From a virus: 64,000 nucleotides of DNA. A program made the translations under genes and the position numbers. Positions within the stretch are counted from its first letter, which is position 1. Every line of letters begins with the position of its first letter. Under the pieces are notes generated by a model, which saw only the letters and a program-made list of their open reading frames with translations, did no database searches and was not told where the DNA came from. This document shows, piece after piece, positions 1-6,248 of this stretch. The stretch covers positions 1-64,000 of IMG/VR virus record IMGVR_UViG_3300017971_000026, one strand, 5' to 3'.

Positions 1-234
1 CCCACCAAGCCCTGGTGCAGCGTAGACGAGCCGCGCGTCGAAGGTCAGGCCCGCGGTCATGTCGACCGGGTTCGAGCTCTCGGTGCCGCCGTCGTAGCCG
101 ATCCCGTACCACTGGACGAAACCCGTCGTCGGGCCCCGGATCGACTCGACGAGTCCGCCCGGAGCCGGACGGGTCTGCAGCGTCGACCACTCGGGGTCCG
201 GGCCGTCGGCGATCAGGAAGCGGCGGTGCAGCAT
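1..234 (-). CDS. virion-region protein, N-terminal part only
   Basis: An open frame starting with ATG at 232-234 runs leftwards out of the window without a stop, giving at least 78 residues. The start lies 6 bases after a TAGCCT box (class B), so the mRNA is probably leaderless. The fragment has ordinary amino-acid composition (Gly, Thr, Trp, Tyr rich) and no motif I recognise. It is the most downstream gene visible on the minus strand after the appendage proteins, so a tail or appendage role is likely but unproven. Confidence 0.7.
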   Translation of the reverse strand, partial: MLHRRFLIADGPDPEWSTLQTRPAPGGLVESIRGPTTGFVQWYGIGYDGGTESSNPVDMTAGLTFDARLVYAAPGLGG

Positions 235-246
235 GCCGCGAGGCTA
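235..246 (-). promoter_or_regulatory. class B promoter
   Basis: TGC-TAGCCT, an extended -10, six bases before the ATG at 234. It overlaps the stop codon of the upstream gene (244-246). Confidence 0.6.
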
Positions 247-789
247 GCACGCGCAGGCGCACGACCCGGCCGGGTGGGGGAGCAGGATCAGCGTGTAGCC
301 GGCCTCGAGCACCGAGCACCCGGAGTTCGCCGCGGAAAAGGCCGGGGCGCCGCCGCAGACAGTTCCGAAGCCAGCGCCGCCCGGAGCGGTGCACACGAAG
401 CTGCTCGGCCCCAGCGAGACCGAGGCGAGCGACCACGGCCCAGCCACGACGGTCTTCGTCACGGTGCCGCCGTCGGTGAGCGTGAGCGCCCAGAATCCGT
501 AGCCGAGCCAGGTCGTGGTCGACTCGCCGGGCGGGACCGAGATCAGCACGACGCCCGTGGTCGCGCCGCCTGCAGGGCTCTGGTCGACATCGACCGCGAG
601 CGAGTGCGCGACGATCGACGTGTTCGGGGATGCGTAGATCGACGCCGTCCCCGAGAAGCCCGTGAGCGAGAGCGGCCTTCCGGTGCGCGCGTCGATCATC
701 CGCAGCCGGACGTCGATCGAGTTGCCCCGCTGCGCTTGAAGCGTCAGCGGGACAGGACAGATCGTCTGCGCGATCGGGTCGAGGGCCAT
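244..789 (-). CDS. virion appendage protein (putative)
   Basis: 181 aa. The N-terminal half (about residues 20-120) alternates beta-type segments resembling upper-baseplate or fibre-attachment domains: a polar 'R-x-R-M-x-D-x-x-T-G' strand, then an 'L-T-G-F-S-G-T' turn. The C-terminal 50 residues are Gly/Ala/Cys rich and end in a Cys-x-Cys-x-Cys tail, which could form disulphides or bind metal. ATG follows a class B box by 6 bases. It sits in the minus-strand appendage cluster. Function is inferred only from position and composition. Confidence 0.65.
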   Translation of the reverse strand: MALDPIAQTICPVPLTLQAQRGNSIDVRLRMIDARTGRPLSLTGFSGTASIYASPNTSIVAHSLAVDVDQSPAGGATTGVVLISVPPGESTTTWLGYGFWALTLTDGGTVTKTVVAGPWSLASVSLGPSSFVCTAPGGAGFGTVCGGAPAFSAANSGCSVLEAGYTLILLPHPAGSCACAC

Positions 790-801
790 ACGGTCAGGGT
801 A
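790..801 (-). promoter_or_regulatory. class B promoter
   Basis: TACCCT followed by six bases and ATG at 789. The box overlaps the end of the small upstream ORF, whose TGA lies between box and start. Confidence 0.6.
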
Positions 802-925
802 CTACGCGGCGCACGGCGGCGATCAGGGGGCAGTGGGTCGAGGTCTGGTCTCGGATGCCAACGTCGGCCCAGAATCCGCCGAACCTCACTCGACCGGTTA
901 ATTCGATCGTCTCGGAATCGATCAC
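794..925 (-). CDS. small protein, 43 aa
   Basis: GTG start at 923-925, TGA at 794-796. It fills the space between a class A promoter (934-968) and the next gene. The predicted start of transcription is at 933, giving an 8-base leader rather than a leaderless start. Composition is protein-like (starts M-I-D-S-E-T-I-E-L-T-G, then an F-G-G-F-W-A-D-V motif). No family recognised. A dedicated promoter is the best argument that it is real. Confidence 0.5.
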   Translation of the reverse strand: MIDSETIELTGRVRFGGFWADVGIRDQTSTHCPLIAAVRRVVP

Positions 926-933
926 CCCGCGGT

Positions 934-968
934 TGGGGAGATACCCGCGAGTTCGCCGATCGCTTCCC
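934..968 (-). promoter_or_regulatory. class A promoter
   Basis: GGGAAGCG (961-968), 15 bases, GGTATC (940-945). It begins only a few bases after the stop of the upstream gene (972). Confidence 0.7.
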
Positions 969-971
969 CGC

Positions 972-1730
972 TCACGCGATCGTGATCACGGAGAGCAGGA
1001 TCGGCTTGGACGTCGTGACCACGACCACCGCCCAGACGTCGGCCGAGGTCGTCCCGCTCGTGTCGAGGTCGACCGTCATCACGCAGATCGACGCGAGAGC
1101 GTTGGCGCCTGGGACATCGAGAAAGGACTCACTGTTGACGGTTGGCGGCGCCCCCACATTCCCACCCGAGGCGTCGACGAAGTCGTAGGCCACGACCTCC
1201 GAGGACGTCGAAGGTAGACCGATCGCCGCCGTCGTGAATGTCTCCGACGCCGAGATCGCCAGTGTGTCAGTCGGCGCGGCGTTGAGCAGCTGCGGGGCCC
1301 CGAGTGAGCGGAGGATCGCCTCGACCTCCTTCGCCCAGTTCTTCGTGTTCGGCGATCCGGCGATGTCGTAGTTCGCCTCCTCGGCTCGCTGGTCGGCTGC
1401 CGGGTAGAGGAAGCCGTCGCCGTCGCGAACCCCGACGATCCTCGTGTCGATCTCGCCCTCGGCCCCGTCGTTGATCGCCAGCTGCACGCGGTAGGTTCCC
1501 GCGACGTCCGGCGTGAAGGTGAACTCCGCGGTGGTCGCCGTCGCGTTGGTCAGGATCGCGCTGCCGATCGGGACGTCGAGGACGGTCCAGCGCCAGCGTG
1601 TGACGCCGGTGTCGACGGCGTTGCGAAGGGTGACCGGGCTGGCGAGCAGGATGTCGTCTCGAGCGACGCCGGGCTGGCCCACTGGCGTGGGGTTGGCGAG
1701 TTGGTCGATCGTGATCAGCGCGCTGGCCAT
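972..1730 (-). CDS. virion protein with PKD/Ig-like domain
   Basis: 252 aa. Residues about 40-110 look like a PKD or Ig-like beta sandwich: 'W-R-W-T-V-L-D', then 'F-T-F-T-P-D-V-A-G-T-Y-R-V-Q-L-A-I-N-D-G', typical of the G-T-Y-x-V-x-L-x-V pattern. Such domains decorate phage tails and capsids. I chose the ATG at 1728-1730, which overlaps the TGA of the upstream gene (TGATG), rather than an upstream in-frame ATG that lies inside that gene. It belongs to the tightly coupled operon 3221 to 972. Confidence 0.75.
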   Translation of the reverse strand: MASALITIDQLANPTPVGQPGVARDDILLASPVTLRNAVDTGVTRWRWTVLDVPIGSAILTNATATTAEFTFTPDVAGTYRVQLAINDGAEGEIDTRIVGVRDGDGFLYPAADQRAEEANYDIAGSPNTKNWAKEVEAILRSLGAPQLLNAAPTDTLAISASETFTTAAIGLPSTSSEVVAYDFVDASGGNVGAPPTVNSESFLDVPGANALASICVMTVDLDTSGTTSADVWAVVVVTTSKPILLSVITIA

Positions 1731-2152
1731 CAGACATTCGCCCAGTCCATGGCCCAAACTCGATCGAGCCAGGGCGCGAAAAAGACCTGGACCATCTTCG
1801 TATCGATCACGGTGCTCGCTGCGTCGTTGACGCTGATCCGCTCACGCAGCTCGGTCACATCGCCAGACTCATGAACGATCGTGAGTGGGGCGCCGGCGCT
1901 CACGATCATGAAGACCGGGAACTGCGACAGGTTCGCCGCGTTGTCGACCTCGTAGTCGGGGTGCTCGCCGTCGGAGGTCACAAGGCGGACGCCCTTGATC
2001 ACGGTGCCGCCGGCGACAATGCAGGCGTTGTGCTCGTAGGTCTTGATCTCAAGTACGCCCTCGCCGTCGACGGTCAAAGGGGCGATGTGCCCCTTGATGG
2101 TGAACACCACGGGGCCGATATTGTCAGCGCGCAGGACTTTGTAGCGACTCAT
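1730..2152 (-). CDS. virion-operon protein, 140 aa
   Basis: Starts M-S-R-Y-K-V-L-R-A-D at an ATG overlapping the TGA of the preceding gene (ATGA). Predominantly beta-type sequence with a hydrophobic C-terminal third ending V-W-A-M-D-W-A-N-V. No family recognised. Translational coupling to both neighbours argues for a structural or assembly role in the same appendage. Confidence 0.7.
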   Translation of the reverse strand: MSRYKVLRADNIGPVVFTIKGHIAPLTVDGEGVLEIKTYEHNACIVAGGTVIKGVRLVTSDGEHPDYEVDNAANLSQFPVFMIVSAGAPLTIVHESGDVTELRERISVNDAASTVIDTKMVQVFFAPWLDRVWAMDWANV

Positions 2153-2763
2153 CGCACGATCTCCTTGACCTCGATCAAAGACTTCGAATCGAAGGTGATC
2201 GTGCCACCGATCGCCGACCGAATCTCGATCGAGACAACATTTCCAGACACGCGTGACCGGAGGTGCAGTCGCCCGTTCGCGCCCAAAACGAACGGCGTGT
2301 CGGCGTGGAGATTTCCTCCGATCGGGTATTCGCAGGTGCCAGAGCTCGACAGGGCCACGCTCTTCACCGAGGCGGGAGGTCCGACCGAGCCAAAGATCTC
2401 GACGGTGAACACGGCAGTCGACCCCTCGCGCACAGCGAACGACGTGACCTCGGTCCACGAGTGCTTGACTACCGCCAGCGTCGACGGGATCGCTGGATGT
2501 GCGGACGTCAAGATCGCGCCGGTGTCATGCGCGGCGACCGCCGCACCGATCGTCGTTGACTCTCCGACGGTCGGTGATCGATCGAACACGATCTTTATCT
2601 CGTTCCCTGAGCCCGGCTCGTTTGGCCACTCGCCAACTGAGCAGCTTTCGACGACGAGGTTCGACGCGGACGCGACCAGGACCGACTTGACGTCGGACTC
2701 GAGGTGACTGGCAAACGCATTGCCCGCTACGGTTGCCGTCAGGTCAAAAAACTCCGTACTCAT
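2149..2763 (-). CDS. virion-operon protein, 204 aa
   Basis: Starts M-S-T-E-F-F-D-L-T-A-T-V-A-G. Ser/Thr/Val-rich, beta-type, with no catalytic motif; typical of fibre or appendage subunits. ATG overlaps the stop of the upstream gene (ATGA) and its own stop overlaps the next start, so all four genes of this operon are coupled. Function inferred from position. Confidence 0.7.
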   Translation of the reverse strand: MSTEFFDLTATVAGNAFASHLESDVKSVLVASASNLVVESCSVGEWPNEPGSGNEIKIVFDRSPTVGESTTIGAAVAAHDTGAILTSAHPAIPSTLAVVKHSWTEVTSFAVREGSTAVFTVEIFGSVGPPASVKSVALSSSGTCEYPIGGNLHADTPFVLGANGRLHLRSRVSGNVVSIEIRSAIGGTITFDSKSLIEVKEIVR

Positions 2764-3221
2764 GCGACCCTCTCAAATGCCCAGTTTGCGCCAAGTGCTT
2801 GGGTCGTCCCCGGGCTGACGGGCTGACGGAACTGCAGATCGAGGGTGGCGACTCCTGGGGGCAGCGGGAGCGTAAAACTTCCGCTGAACGAGTATCGTCC
2901 GTTTGCTACCCCGTAGTCGGTGAGCGGACCGGAGAGGACCAGCGCGCCTGGGTTGATCACGAGTTGGACCTCGATCTCCGACCCAGCGTTCACGAGCGGA
3001 CCGCCGGCCAGCATGGTCACCGTGAAGGAGTAGACCCCTCCGGCCAACGAGCCAGTCGTCAGCACAAGATAGCTGGCATACGCACCGGTGGCGCTCGCTG
3101 GTGTCTGGCGGGTGATCGAGTGAAACTCGCGCCAGGTATTCACAGCGGCGACCGCCGCCGCCCCGCCGCCTGCGCTGACCGGGCACCCGCCCGCCGGCCT
3201 CGCTCCTGCTGGGATCGCCAT
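2760..3221 (-). CDS. first gene of appendage operon, 153 aa
   Basis: Starts M-A-I-P-A-G-A-R-P-A-G-G. After a Gly/Ala-rich N-terminus the sequence is a beta-type domain containing 'Y-S-F-S-G-S-F-T-L-P-L-P-P-G' and 'L-D-L-Q-F-R-Q-P', resembling virion jelly-roll or fibre domains. ATG lies 6 bases after TAGACT (class B). It heads the operon running to 972. Confidence 0.7.
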   Translation of the reverse strand: MAIPAGARPAGGCPVSAGGGAAAVAAVNTWREFHSITRQTPASATGAYASYLVLTTGSLAGGVYSFTVTMLAGGPLVNAGSEIEVQLVINPGALVLSGPLTDYGVANGRYSFSGSFTLPLPPGVATLDLQFRQPVSPGTTQALGANWAFERVA

Positions 3222-3233
3222 GCCAGGAGTCTA
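3222..3233 (-). promoter_or_regulatory. class B promoter
   Basis: Extended -10 TGG-TAGACT, then six bases and the ATG at 3221. Heads the four-gene appendage operon. Confidence 0.65.
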
Positions 3234-3276
3234 CCAGCTTGCACGGCGCGCCCGCGCGCGAGACCATCGCCAGGCC

Positions 3277-3726
3277 ATGGCGATCAACCCCGACCAAACC
3301 GTCCAGCAGCACGACAACGTGCCCATGTCCGAGATCTTCGCGGCCACGGCCAAGATCGCTCGAGACCTGAGCGGCCTCGACTTGATCGGGGCCAACGCCG
3401 ACGTCGTCACCATGACCTACCGCGGCGCGCCGGCGACGCTGACCAACGTCGATGTGACGCTCGGCGGGGCGATCGATGTCGACGCCACCGTCACCGTCTC
3501 GATCGAGGGCACCAACCCGAGCGGACCCGCTCCGGCGTTCCCGGCCGGCGTCCTGACGATCCCTGCTGCGGGCTCCGCCGCAGGCAACACCTACAGCGCG
3601 GCGCCGGACACGGACAACGCGGTCGTCGACGGCAACCGGATCAGCTTCACCGTTGGCGGTGGCAACACCCTGGCCACCTTCGCCGACGTCTCGATCGCCC
3701 TCGACTTCGCTCCGGTGGCGACATGA
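3277..3726 (+). CDS. putative virion protein, 149 aa
   Basis: I chose M-A-I-N-P-D-Q-T-V at 3277; upstream in-frame codons lie inside the divergent promoter. The N-terminal 45 residues look helical, the rest is beta-type with Ala/Thr/Asp/Gly-rich repeats, ending in 'A-D-V-S-I-A-L-D-F-A-P-V-A-T'. This resembles small decoration or fibre-associated proteins, but it is on the opposite strand from the appendage operon. No box of either class is clear upstream. Confidence 0.6.
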   Translation: MAINPDQTVQQHDNVPMSEIFAATAKIARDLSGLDLIGANADVVTMTYRGAPATLTNVDVTLGGAIDVDATVTVSIEGTNPSGPAPAFPAGVLTIPAAGSAAGNTYSAAPDTDNAVVDGNRISFTVGGGNTLATFADVSIALDFAPVAT

Positions 3727-3842
3727 GCGGCGGCAAGAAGCGGCGCGCGCGCGAGGCCGCGGTCACCATTGAGACCGAGCCCGTCGAGCAGAAGACGAAG
3801 CGCAAGACCCGGCGCAAGTCGAAGAAGGTCGAGGCCGAGTGA
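3723..3842 (+). CDS. small basic protein, 39 aa
   Basis: ATG overlaps the stop of the preceding gene (ATGA) and its TGA overlaps the next start (TGATG). The sequence is Lys/Arg-rich at both ends (K-K-R-R-A-R and K-R-K-T-R-R-K-S-K-K), so it may bind nucleic acid. No family recognised; the coupling makes it credible. Confidence 0.55.
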   Translation: MSGGKKRRAREAAVTIETEPVEQKTKRKTRRKSKKVEAE

Positions 3843-4060
3843 TGCCGCTCAAGAAGGGCTACTCGGGCAAGACGATCGGCAAGAACATCAAGGCCGAGAT
3901 GAAGGCTGGCAAGCCGAAGAAGCAGGCGACCGCGATCGCCCTGTCGACGGCTCGGACGGCTGCGAAGAAGGCCGGCAAGCCGAGCAAGGGGCCGAAGCCT
4001 CCTGCGAAGAAGAAGCCGCCGCGCAAAAACAAGCGGCGGCCGAAGACCCGCAAGCGCTAG
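3842..4060 (+). CDS. small basic phage protein of the M-P-L-K-K-G type
   Basis: 72 aa. It begins M-P-L-K-K-G-Y-S-G-K-T-I-G-K-N-I and continues with 'K-Q-A-T-A-I-A-L-S-T-A-R', the pattern of a small protein family common in phages and prophages (DUF6496-like, from memory). The last 25 residues are almost only Lys, Arg and Pro. Function in that family is unknown. Start chosen at ATG 3842 over a GTG one codon earlier because of the TGATG overlap. Confidence 0.7.
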   Translation: MPLKKGYSGKTIGKNIKAEMKAGKPKKQATAIALSTARTAAKKAGKPSKGPKPPAKKKPPRKNKRRPKTRKR

Positions 4061-4110
4061 AGTCGCTCCCCCGGCACAGTGACGTCGTCGACGAAGTAGG
4101 CTTCGCTCAT
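4057..4110 (-). CDS. micro-ORF, 17 aa (doubtful)
   Basis: ATG overlaps the stop of the micro-ORF upstream (ATGA); the stop overlaps the end of the convergent gene. The pair fills the transcript predicted from the class A promoter at 4179-4213. It is too short for any composition test. Confidence 0.25.
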   Translation of the reverse strand: MSEAYFVDDVTVPGERL

Positions 4111-4178
4111 GTTGCGCATGACCCCGAGAGTGGTCCGCTCGACAACGCGCTCAGACCTGCCGGTGATCTCGGTGTCAT
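4107..4178 (-). CDS. micro-ORF, 23 aa, directly behind a class A promoter
   Basis: The ATG at 4176-4178 is exactly where a leaderless class A transcript should begin. The product is Ser/Gly/Pro/Ala-rich and unlike any family I know. It is supported by the promoter only; it could equally be the leader of a short RNA or the remnant of a shortened gene. Confidence 0.35.
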   Translation of the reverse strand: MTPRSPAGLSALSSGPLSGSCAT

Positions 4179-4213
4179 GCCCGACCTACCGCCGCGGGGC
4201 CCGCCCGCTTCCC
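4179..4213 (-). promoter_or_regulatory. class A promoter
   Basis: GGGAAGCG (4206-4213), 15 bases, GGTAGG (4185-4190), six bases to ATG at 4178. It starts directly after the spike gene stop (4215). Confidence 0.75.
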
Positions 4214-4214
4214 G

Positions 4215-5132
4215 CTACGGCGCCGGCTCGAAGTCGCCCGTCGCCGTGTGCTTCGAGCCCGGTCCCGCCGCGCCGCTGATCGCCGAGTAGACGTTCGTCG
4301 GCAACGGGGGCAGCGCCGGGTTGATCGCGCGAGCCACCGCGTCGATCCCGGCGTAGTTCGCCCAGAAGGTCGGGTCGATCGTGACGTTGCTCTGGTAGAG
4401 GTCGCGCGCGCGCACGAGCCCGTCCTCGAGCCCGACGTAGGGCGTCGCCGTCGGCGCCTGCGGACCCGGGGCGGTGTAGGGCGTCGGGGCGTAGGGCACC
4501 GCTGGCACGCCGGGGATCTCCTCGCCGCCGGGCGCAGCCTGTGACCCGATCGGCGAGCTCGCCGGCCCGACCCCGAGATGCGTCGTCCCGTCGAGATGGA
4601 TCGCCCCGGCCACCGCCTTGATATGCACGCCCGCGCCCGCCCACACGTTGACGTCCTGATCGTTGGTCTGGATCGCGAGCATGCGGCCGTTGACGAGGCG
4701 CGTGAAGTGCCAGGTGGACGCGGGGAACCGGTCGCCCTTGCGCTGAGCGTCGCCGGCCCCTGTCGAGACGCCGCCGACGCTCGAGGGCGTCGGGAAGTTC
4801 GCGTCGTTGAGCGCGCAGACGATCGTCCCCTGCTCGGGCTCGCCCTCGTCGAGCACGACCACGACCTGCTGACCCTCCTGGATCTGGAGGCCGTCGGGGC
4901 AGCGGCACACGATCCGGTCCTCGGCCTTGAGCGTGACCTCGACGAGGCACTCGCCCTGCTCCCAGCGCATCCACGCGGGCGTTCCCTCGGGCAGCGCGGT
5001 GAGTTGGTCCTCGTAGCCCACCGTGCCGATCGTCGTCTGGATCGGGATCCTCGGCGCGCTCACGCGGTTGGTGTTGGCGGGGTCACCGGAGATGACCGGC
5101 GCGGGTCGGCGGAAGCTCGGGATCTGGACCAT
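4215..5132 (-). CDS. baseplate spike / assembly protein (gpV- or gp5-like)
   Basis: 305 aa. Residues about 25-115 have the layout of an OB-fold spike domain ('I-G-T-V-G-Y-E-D-Q', '...D-R-I-V-C-R-C-P-D-G', 'Q-V-V-V-V-L-D-E-G-E-P-E-Q-G-T-I-V-C'). Then comes a beta-helix-like stretch with 'I-H-L-D-G-T-T-H-L-G', the hallmark of VgrG/gp5-type needles, and a Pro-rich C-terminus. It would form the central membrane-piercing spike. Located two genes from the hub protein. ATG six bases after TAGACT (class B). Confidence 0.7.
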   Translation of the reverse strand: MVQIPSFRRPAPVISGDPANTNRVSAPRIPIQTTIGTVGYEDQLTALPEGTPAWMRWEQGECLVEVTLKAEDRIVCRCPDGLQIQEGQQVVVVLDEGEPEQGTIVCALNDANFPTPSSVGGVSTGAGDAQRKGDRFPASTWHFTRLVNGRMLAIQTNDQDVNVWAGAGVHIKAVAGAIHLDGTTHLGVGPASSPIGSQAAPGGEEIPGVPAVPYAPTPYTAPGPQAPTATPYVGLEDGLVRARDLYQSNVTIDPTFWANYAGIDAVARAINPALPPLPTNVYSAISGAAGPGSKHTATGDFEPAP

Positions 5133-5144
5133 GGGTCGAGTCTA
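5133..5144 (-). promoter_or_regulatory. class B promoter
   Basis: TAGACT, six bases, ATG at 5132. One base separates it from the -35 of the divergent class A promoter at 5146. Confidence 0.65.
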
Positions 5145-5145
5145 C

Positions 5146-5180
5146 GGGAAGCGAACAGCAGGCCGACGGGTAGACCGAGC
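5146..5180 (+). promoter_or_regulatory. class A promoter
   Basis: GGGAAGCG (5146-5153), 15 bases, GGTAGA (5169-5174), six bases to ATG at 5181. Confidence 0.8.
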
Positions 5181-5738
5181 ATGGGCACCGAGTTCATCAT
5201 CGCGTCGAAGTCGAGCCGATCCTACGTCGACCTGCACAAGGGGCCGTGGGATTTCGTGGACTGGTCGCGGACCGGAGATGCGCTCCGGCTGGAGATTGTT
5301 CGCGTGCTCGACGAATGGCTCACCTGGCCCCGGGTTGACTGTGAGGATGTTGCAGCACGAATCGTCGATGCAGTCGGTCAGCTGCCTTCAGACCGCGCGC
5401 TGGTCAGCGAGCACGCGGTCGAGTGGGAGGATGCCCGTATGCCGGACCCTGACCAGCGGGCGTATGAGGGTCTCCCGCCCGACCCCTATCGGTGCGTCGG
5501 GTCTCGATTTCGGGAAGCGCCCGCGGTGTCGGCGGGTAGTCCGGGCATGAAGATCCAAGTCACTCCGACCCATGACCAAGTCATCGCCGCGCTCGCCATT
5601 GTGTGGGGCTGTTCGCCCGAGGACATCACGAGCACCTCCGACGGCGTCTCGACGATCTACGAGATCAACACCGACGTGAAGGGCATCAACAAGGCCGAGC
5701 GCGCGATCGCCAAGCTGACGAAGGAGCAGGGCGAGTGA
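5181..5738 (+). CDS. unknown protein fused in frame to the next gene
   Basis: Starts M-G-T-E-F-I-I-A-S-K at a class A leaderless position. The first about 110 residues look like an independent domain. The frame then runs without a stop through the next class A promoter (5512-5546, translated as a Pro/Ser/Gly/Ala linker) and into the 63-residue protein beginning at 5547. All other promoters in this genome are preceded by a stop or contain one. This is probably a recent loss of stop creating a 185-aa fusion. Function unknown. Confidence 0.6.
   Translation: MGTEFIIASKSSRSYVDLHKGPWDFVDWSRTGDALRLEIVRVLDEWLTWPRVDCEDVAARIVDAVGQLPSDRALVSEHAVEWEDARMPDPDQRAYEGLPPDPYRCVGSRFREAPAVSAGSPGMKIQVTPTHDQVIAALAIVWGCSPEDITSTSDGVSTIYEINTDVKGINKAERAIAKLTKEQGE
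5512..5546 (+). promoter_or_regulatory. class A promoter inside an open frame
   Basis: GGGAAGCG (5512-5519), 15 bases, GGTAGT (5535-5540), six bases to ATG at 5547. It is fully conserved although it lies within the longer ORF from 5181. Confidence 0.8.
5547..5738 (+). CDS. small protein, 63 aa
   Basis: Starts M-K-I-Q-V-T-P-T-H-D-Q-V at the class A leaderless position. It looks like a compact alpha/beta domain with a basic C-terminal helix (N-K-A-E-R-A-I-A-K-L-T-K-E-Q). No family recognised. Also produced as the C-terminus of the 5181 fusion. Its TGA overlaps the next GTG. Confidence 0.65.
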   Translation: MKIQVTPTHDQVIAALAIVWGCSPEDITSTSDGVSTIYEINTDVKGINKAERAIAKLTKEQGE

Positions 5739-6040
5739 AACTCTACCCCGAGCTACTCCGCGCATGCGCGGCCTACCTCGCGCACGATCACGTCTACGAG
5801 TGCACCACCGAGGACACGTTCAAGATGTTCGGAAAACTCGCTAGCCAACTCGACGTGTGGGGCGACGAGGGCGACGCGAGGGACCTAGTCACTGCGCACA
5901 TTGACGCCATCCGTCGCTACGGCCGAGCGCGTCCCCACGGCGTCACCGCGAAGGGCGTCGAGGCGACCGCTCGCGCGATCCTGGACGCGACCCCGAGCAT
6001 GCTCGCGTGGTGGTGCGAGAGGCTGGCGACCGATGGATGA
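5735..6040 (+). CDS. unknown protein, 101 aa
   Basis: GTG start overlapping the previous stop (GTGA). Mostly helical, starting V-K-L-Y-P-E-L-L-R-A-C; contains several Trp residues near the C-terminus (M-L-A-W-W-C-E-R-L). Part of the class A islet 5181-6248 inserted between spike and hub genes. No family recognised. Confidence 0.6.
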   Translation: MKLYPELLRACAAYLAHDHVYECTTEDTFKMFGKLASQLDVWGDEGDARDLVTAHIDAIRRYGRARPHGVTAKGVEATARAILDATPSMLAWWCERLATDG

Positions 6041-6248
6041 GGAGCGCGCTGGGTGGTACGCCGTCCTCGGGTGGGTCAACAAGTCCATCTTCGGTCCCGA
6101 TGGCGGCGTCATGCTGACACCCCGGGGGAGCGGCGACGACGAGCAGGATTACGCGCGCGCTGCTGCCTGTCGGGCGTGGTCTGACCCGAAGTTCATGGAG
6201 GGCACGGCGGGAGAGTTCGTGTTTGTCCACTGGGCCTACAACTGCTAG
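6033..6248 (+). CDS. unknown protein, 71 aa
   Basis: ATG at 6033, overlapping the upstream gene by eight bases. Aromatic-rich (G-W-Y-A-V-L-G-W-V-N at the start, F-V-F-V-H-W-A-Y-N-C at the end). Last gene of the plus-strand islet; its stop overlaps the convergent hub gene stop by 4 bases. No family recognised. Confidence 0.6.
   Translation: MDEERAGWYAVLGWVNKSIFGPDGGVMLTPRGSGDDEQDYARAAACRAWSDPKFMEGTAGEFVFVHWAYNC

Noticed and set aside
15-1217. Long plus-strand open frames of 120-320 codons opposite the appendage genes
   Set aside because: Arg/Pro/Ala-rich translations typical of antisense high-G+C DNA, no start signal of either class, and they oppose better-supported minus-strand genes.
3723-4060. 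The two Lys-rich small ORFs as low-complexity artefacts
   Set aside because: Kept as genes: both have overlapping starts/stops, and the second matches a known small phage protein pattern.
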